Source of the DNA: Sphingomonas vulcanisoli
GTDB taxonomy: Bacteria > Pseudomonadota > Alphaproteobacteria > Sphingomonadales > Sphingomonadaceae
Length of the DNA stretch: 64,000 bases
NCBI RefSeq assembly: GCF_011761305.1
Contig: NZ_JAAOZC010000009.1
Coordinates: forward strand, 51,347 to 115,346
Direction: 5' to 3'
Shown: positions 61,681 to 64,000 of the stretch, piece by piece
Layout: every line of letters starts with the position of its first letter
Numbering within the stretch: the first letter of the stretch is position 1
Translations under genes and position numbers: made by a program
Notes under the pieces: model-generated
The model's database searches: none
The model's input: only the letters and a program-made list of their open reading frames with translations
What the model was told of the DNA's origin: nothing

Positions 61681-62268
61681 GTGACCGAGAAAGCCGTTTC
61701 AAAGACCCTCTTCAGCTTCGAGCTATCCGAACATCTCCCTTACCTGTTCAAGCATATTCATTCGCAACTTGAAGTTGCGTCCGCAGGTCAGTTGGCGCGG
61801 TTCGGAATAAATGTTGCGGTATGGCGGATTTTGGCCGTTCTTTGGCAGCATGATGATCTTTCTCACCGCGAACTGTCCGAGCTGACGTCGATTGAGGTAT
61901 CGACCTTGTCGCGGATCAGTAAATCCGTTCAGCGTGACGGGCTGATCAAGCGCAAACGAACACTGCAGGATCAGCGCACGGTTCGCGTGACGCTGACCGA
62001 GAAGGGACGCGCGATCGTCAATGACGTGATTCCCTGGGCGCTGGGAACGCAGGCCGATATGATCGCCGGTCTCTCGCCGGTCGACGTTTCCAACCTCACA
62101 CGCATTCTGCACGTCATCGTAGAAAATCTGAATCGGTTTTCCACAGATGACGATCTGGAGATCGGCAGCCCGGCCGAGCCGGAGCGCGCGAGCCGATCCC
62201 GGCCCGCCGCACCGGCCCGCGTAACGCCCACCGCGCTGGCGCGGCGCAAAAGCGTATCCGCCGCCTGA
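61681..62268 (+). CDS. MarR-family transcriptional regulator
   Basis: A 195-residue MarR protein: W-R-I-L-A-V-L-W near residue 45, L-S-H-R-E-L-S-E-L-T-S-I-E-V-S-T-L-S-R as the recognition helix and the wing D-Q-R-T-V-R-V-T-L-T. The GTG at 61681 (M-T-E-K-A-V-S-K) has AGAGG six bases upstream and is preferred to the GTG at 61639. The last 30 residues are an Ala/Pro/Arg-rich tail. MarR proteins usually sense phenolic acids, fitting the oxygenase nearby. Confidence 0.85.
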   Translation: MTEKAVSKTLFSFELSEHLPYLFKHIHSQLEVASAGQLARFGINVAVWRILAVLWQHDDLSHRELSELTSIEVSTLSRISKSVQRDGLIKRKRTLQDQRTVRVTLTEKGRAIVNDVIPWALGTQADMIAGLSPVDVSNLTRILHVIVENLNRFSTDDDLEIGSPAEPERASRSRPAAPARVTPTALARRKSVSAA

Positions 62269-62289
62269 CCAGCGTTCCGGGCGGCTCCG

Positions 62290-63390
62290 CTACCCGGCGG
62301 CGTGTGGGAAGAGACGGAGCGCATTGCCGCGCTCGATCTCTCGCAACTCCGCCGGGCTGAAGACGCGCGCCAAGCGCAATTCCCGGCTCGTGACTTCCGC
62401 AGTCTGGAACTGATAGTCCGTCCCGTACAGGATCTGCGATATCGGCATGACCTGCTTAAGCGCACCGAGAACAACCGCGTTGCTCGCCTGCGCGGTATCG
62501 AAATACAGCCGCCGCAGCTCAGCCAGCGCGCCCGCGGGCGGCTGTTTCGCCGGGAACATCGCGACGCCCTGCGTCTCGATCCCCGGTACGATTTCGCCAT
62601 GGGTGCCGCCGAGGAAGCGTTCGATCACCGCCATCGTCGCACCGCCACCGTGTGAAAAGATGAATCGTACATCCGGAAACCGCGTGGTCGTGCCGTTGAA
62701 GATCAGGCTGGCGATGCAGCGGGTCGAATCGGCGCCATATTCGATCAAAGTATCGGGCACGCCCGCGACGAGGTTGCGGCAGCAGGCGGCGGAGACCGGG
62801 TGGACGAACACCACCGCGCGACGCCGGTTGAGCTCGGCGAAGAGCGGATCGTAATAAGGATCGCCGAGCCAGCGCTTGCCATCGTTGGTGAGGAGAACGA
62901 CGCCGTCGGCATGGAGCGTGTCGAGCCCGTAGGTCAGTTCCGCAAGGCAGACGTCGATATCGGGAAGTGGCAGATCGACGAGCAGGCGGAACCGGCCGGG
63001 ATGATCGGCGACCAGCCGCGCGCCTGCGTCATTGATCGCGCGTGCGGTCGCCGCCCGCGCCGCGGCGGACGGATCCGGAGGAGCAAACCACGAGAGCATC
63101 GCGGTCGCGACGCCGCCCCGCGCCATGTCGTCCAGGTCTCGCGACAGATCCCAGCGGCCCGGCATCGCCGGCCCCGTCTTGCCCTGCGCGAGCTGCGACG
63201 GGTCGAAATGATGGTGAACGTCGATGCGGTTCGCGACCATGCCGCCTTGCGCGGCCTCGGCCGATCCTCCCAGGCTTAATCCGAGCCCCGCTCCCAACGC
63301 TGCACCCGCCCCGGTGAGGAACGATCGGCGCGAATGCGCGCAGCCGCATAGGCCTGTATGGGGTGTCGAAAGATCCGTCTGATTGATCAT
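62290..63390 (-). CDS. Tat-exported amidohydrolase (ACMSD-like family)
   Basis: The 366-residue protein begins with a Tat signal: R-R-S-F-L-T-G-A near residue 21, then a hydrophobic glycine/alanine-rich stretch ending A-E-A-A. The mature part starts I-D-V-H-H-H-F, the metal-binding motif of amidohydrolase family 2 (2-amino-3-carboxymuconate semialdehyde decarboxylase and resorcylate decarboxylase relatives), and includes F-I-F-S-H-G-G-G and Y-G-T-D-Y with further ligands. Relatives are mostly cytosolic, so export is notable. It converges on the MarR gene. The substrate is unknown. Confidence 0.83.
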   Translation of the reverse strand: MINQTDLSTPHTGLCGCAHSRRSFLTGAGAALGAGLGLSLGGSAEAAQGGMVANRIDVHHHFDPSQLAQGKTGPAMPGRWDLSRDLDDMARGGVATAMLSWFAPPDPSAAARAATARAINDAGARLVADHPGRFRLLVDLPLPDIDVCLAELTYGLDTLHADGVVLLTNDGKRWLGDPYYDPLFAELNRRRAVVFVHPVSAACCRNLVAGVPDTLIEYGADSTRCIASLIFNGTTTRFPDVRFIFSHGGGATMAVIERFLGGTHGEIVPGIETQGVAMFPAKQPPAGALAELRRLYFDTAQASNAVVLGALKQVMPISQILYGTDYQFQTAEVTSRELRLARVFSPAELREIERGNALRLFPHAAG

Positions 63391-63567
63391 TGTCCATCTC
63401 CTTGGTCATGCACTTCGACGCGCATTTTGCGTTGGCCTTGTTGGACGATAAACGGATTGCGTTTCAAGGGAAACGATTGCAGACGCATGTATCGAAATTG
63501 GAACGGCGCGAGCTTTGGCGGGGGTGTAGCGTGCCGTCGGCTCGGAGCCAGGAGCGGAGTTGAGGGC

Positions 63568-64000
63568 ATGAGGATTTTGCGGTTTGCGACGCCGGACGGC
63601 GCGCGGCTGGGCGTGGTGCGGGGCGAGGACATCGTTGCGCTGGAAGCGCTGGCAGGCCGCTATCCGACGATGCGGGCGCTGATCGCGGGCGGGGATGCTG
63701 CGCTGGATGCGGTACGCAAGCTTGCCGCCGATGGTCCGGTGGCGATGCCGCTGGCGGACGCTGAGCTGCTGGCGCCGATCGAGCGCCCCGCCAAATATCT
63801 GGCGATCGGCATGAACTATCAGCAGCACCGCGAGGAAGCGCAGCGCGCGGGCGTGGCGACGCCGGCCAAGCAATTGTGGTTCAACAAGCAGACGACCTGC
63901 ATCACCGGCCCCTATGACGCTATCGATCCGGGCGTGACCGAGAAGCTCGATTACGAGGCCGAGCTCGGCGTGGTGATCGGCAAGGGCGGGAAGTATATCT
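63568..64000 (+). CDS. Fumarylacetoacetate hydrolase family protein, 3' end cut off
   Basis: The gene starts with ATG at 63568 behind GGAGTTGAGG and stays open to the right edge (144 residues visible). The N-terminal domain is R-I-L-R-F-A-T-P-D-G-A-R-L-G-V, and the catalytic part starts Y-L-A-I-G-M-N-Y with the metal-binding D-Y-E-A-E-L-G near residue 132. This family cleaves acylpyruvates, such as fumarylpyruvate in the gentisate pathway, or acts on 2-oxo acids of ring cleavage. Which it does cannot be told from this part. Confidence 0.85.
   Translation, partial: MRILRFATPDGARLGVVRGEDIVALEALAGRYPTMRALIAGGDAALDAVRKLAADGPVAMPLADAELLAPIERPAKYLAIGMNYQQHREEAQRAGVATPAKQLWFNKQTTCITGPYDAIDPGVTEKLDYEAELGVVIGKGGKYI

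Noticed and set aside
1..64000. tRNA, rRNA, CRISPR arrays or complete insertion sequences
   Set aside because: None were recognised by reading; only the decayed IS630-type fragment at about 31 kb shows mobile-element similarity.

Overview
The window looks like a chromosomal or plasmid catabolic region of a sphingomonad-type alphaproteobacterium (Sphingomonas, Novosphingobium, Sphingobium or Rhizorhabdus). This is inferred from the high GC, the codon style and the dense mix of Rieske oxygenases, IclR regulators and aromatic-acid pathways. No rRNA, tRNA or CRISPR was seen. Almost every gene has a recognisable family; most substrates cannot be fixed from sequence alone.

Layout. (1) 1-6983, + strand: a cut hyuA, then hyuB, a 3-hydroxyisobutyrate-dehydrogenase-like enzyme, an SDR, a TctC-like binding protein without signal peptide and an Asp/Glu-racemase-fold protein. 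(2) 7038-14447: a phthalate-like block with a class II aldolase/decarboxylase, a cupin, a 4,5-dihydroxyphthalate-decarboxylase-like enzyme, a phthalate-dioxygenase-type oxygenase with its flavin/[2Fe-2S] reductase, an aldo/keto reductase and an IclR regulator. (3) 14649-30873: transporters, a ferredoxin reductase, an IclR regulator divergent from a complete lower meta pathway (hydratase, acylating acetaldehyde dehydrogenase, 4-hydroxy-2-oxovalerate aldolase), an exported protein, an odd operon of oxygenase beta subunit, rhodanese and degenerate Rieske alpha subunit, hydrolases, another aldo/keto reductase and a Rieske ferredoxin. (4) About 31020-31405: a decayed IS630-type transposase at a visible change of sequence style. 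(5) 31579-47262: a nearly complete aerobic benzoyl-CoA (box) pathway, boxC-boxB-ligase-hydrolase-thiolase and accessory genes on the minus strand, with boxR and a divergent flavodoxin-DUF4863-paaG-boxD-paaH operon on the plus strand. (6) 47259-47722: two fossils of a gentisate pathway. (7) 47721-54343: a TetR regulator and an RND efflux pump. (8) 54589-64000: two SDRs, SnoaL-like proteins and a four-component Rieske oxygenase of the salicylate/anthranilate type, with IclR and MarR regulators, a Tat-exported amidohydrolase and the start of an FAH-family hydrolase.

How it works together. Benzoate would be activated to benzoyl-CoA, epoxidised by BoxB, opened by BoxC, oxidised by BoxD and taken through PaaG/PaaH-like steps and the PcaF-type thiolase to central metabolism. 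BoxA, the usual reductase, is absent; a flavodoxin and a ferredoxin-reductase-like flavoprotein lie in the two box operons instead. A shared 16-bp near-palindrome (consensus ATGCAYTATAKNGCAT) occurs twice before boxC, once between boxR and the flavodoxin gene, and in a weaker form near 61550.

Most unusual. The operon at 22290-24437 encodes an intact-frame Rieske alpha subunit that has lost a Rieske histidine, an iron-binding histidine and probably the iron-binding aspartate. It lies beside a rhodanese without its cysteine and a normal-looking beta subunit.
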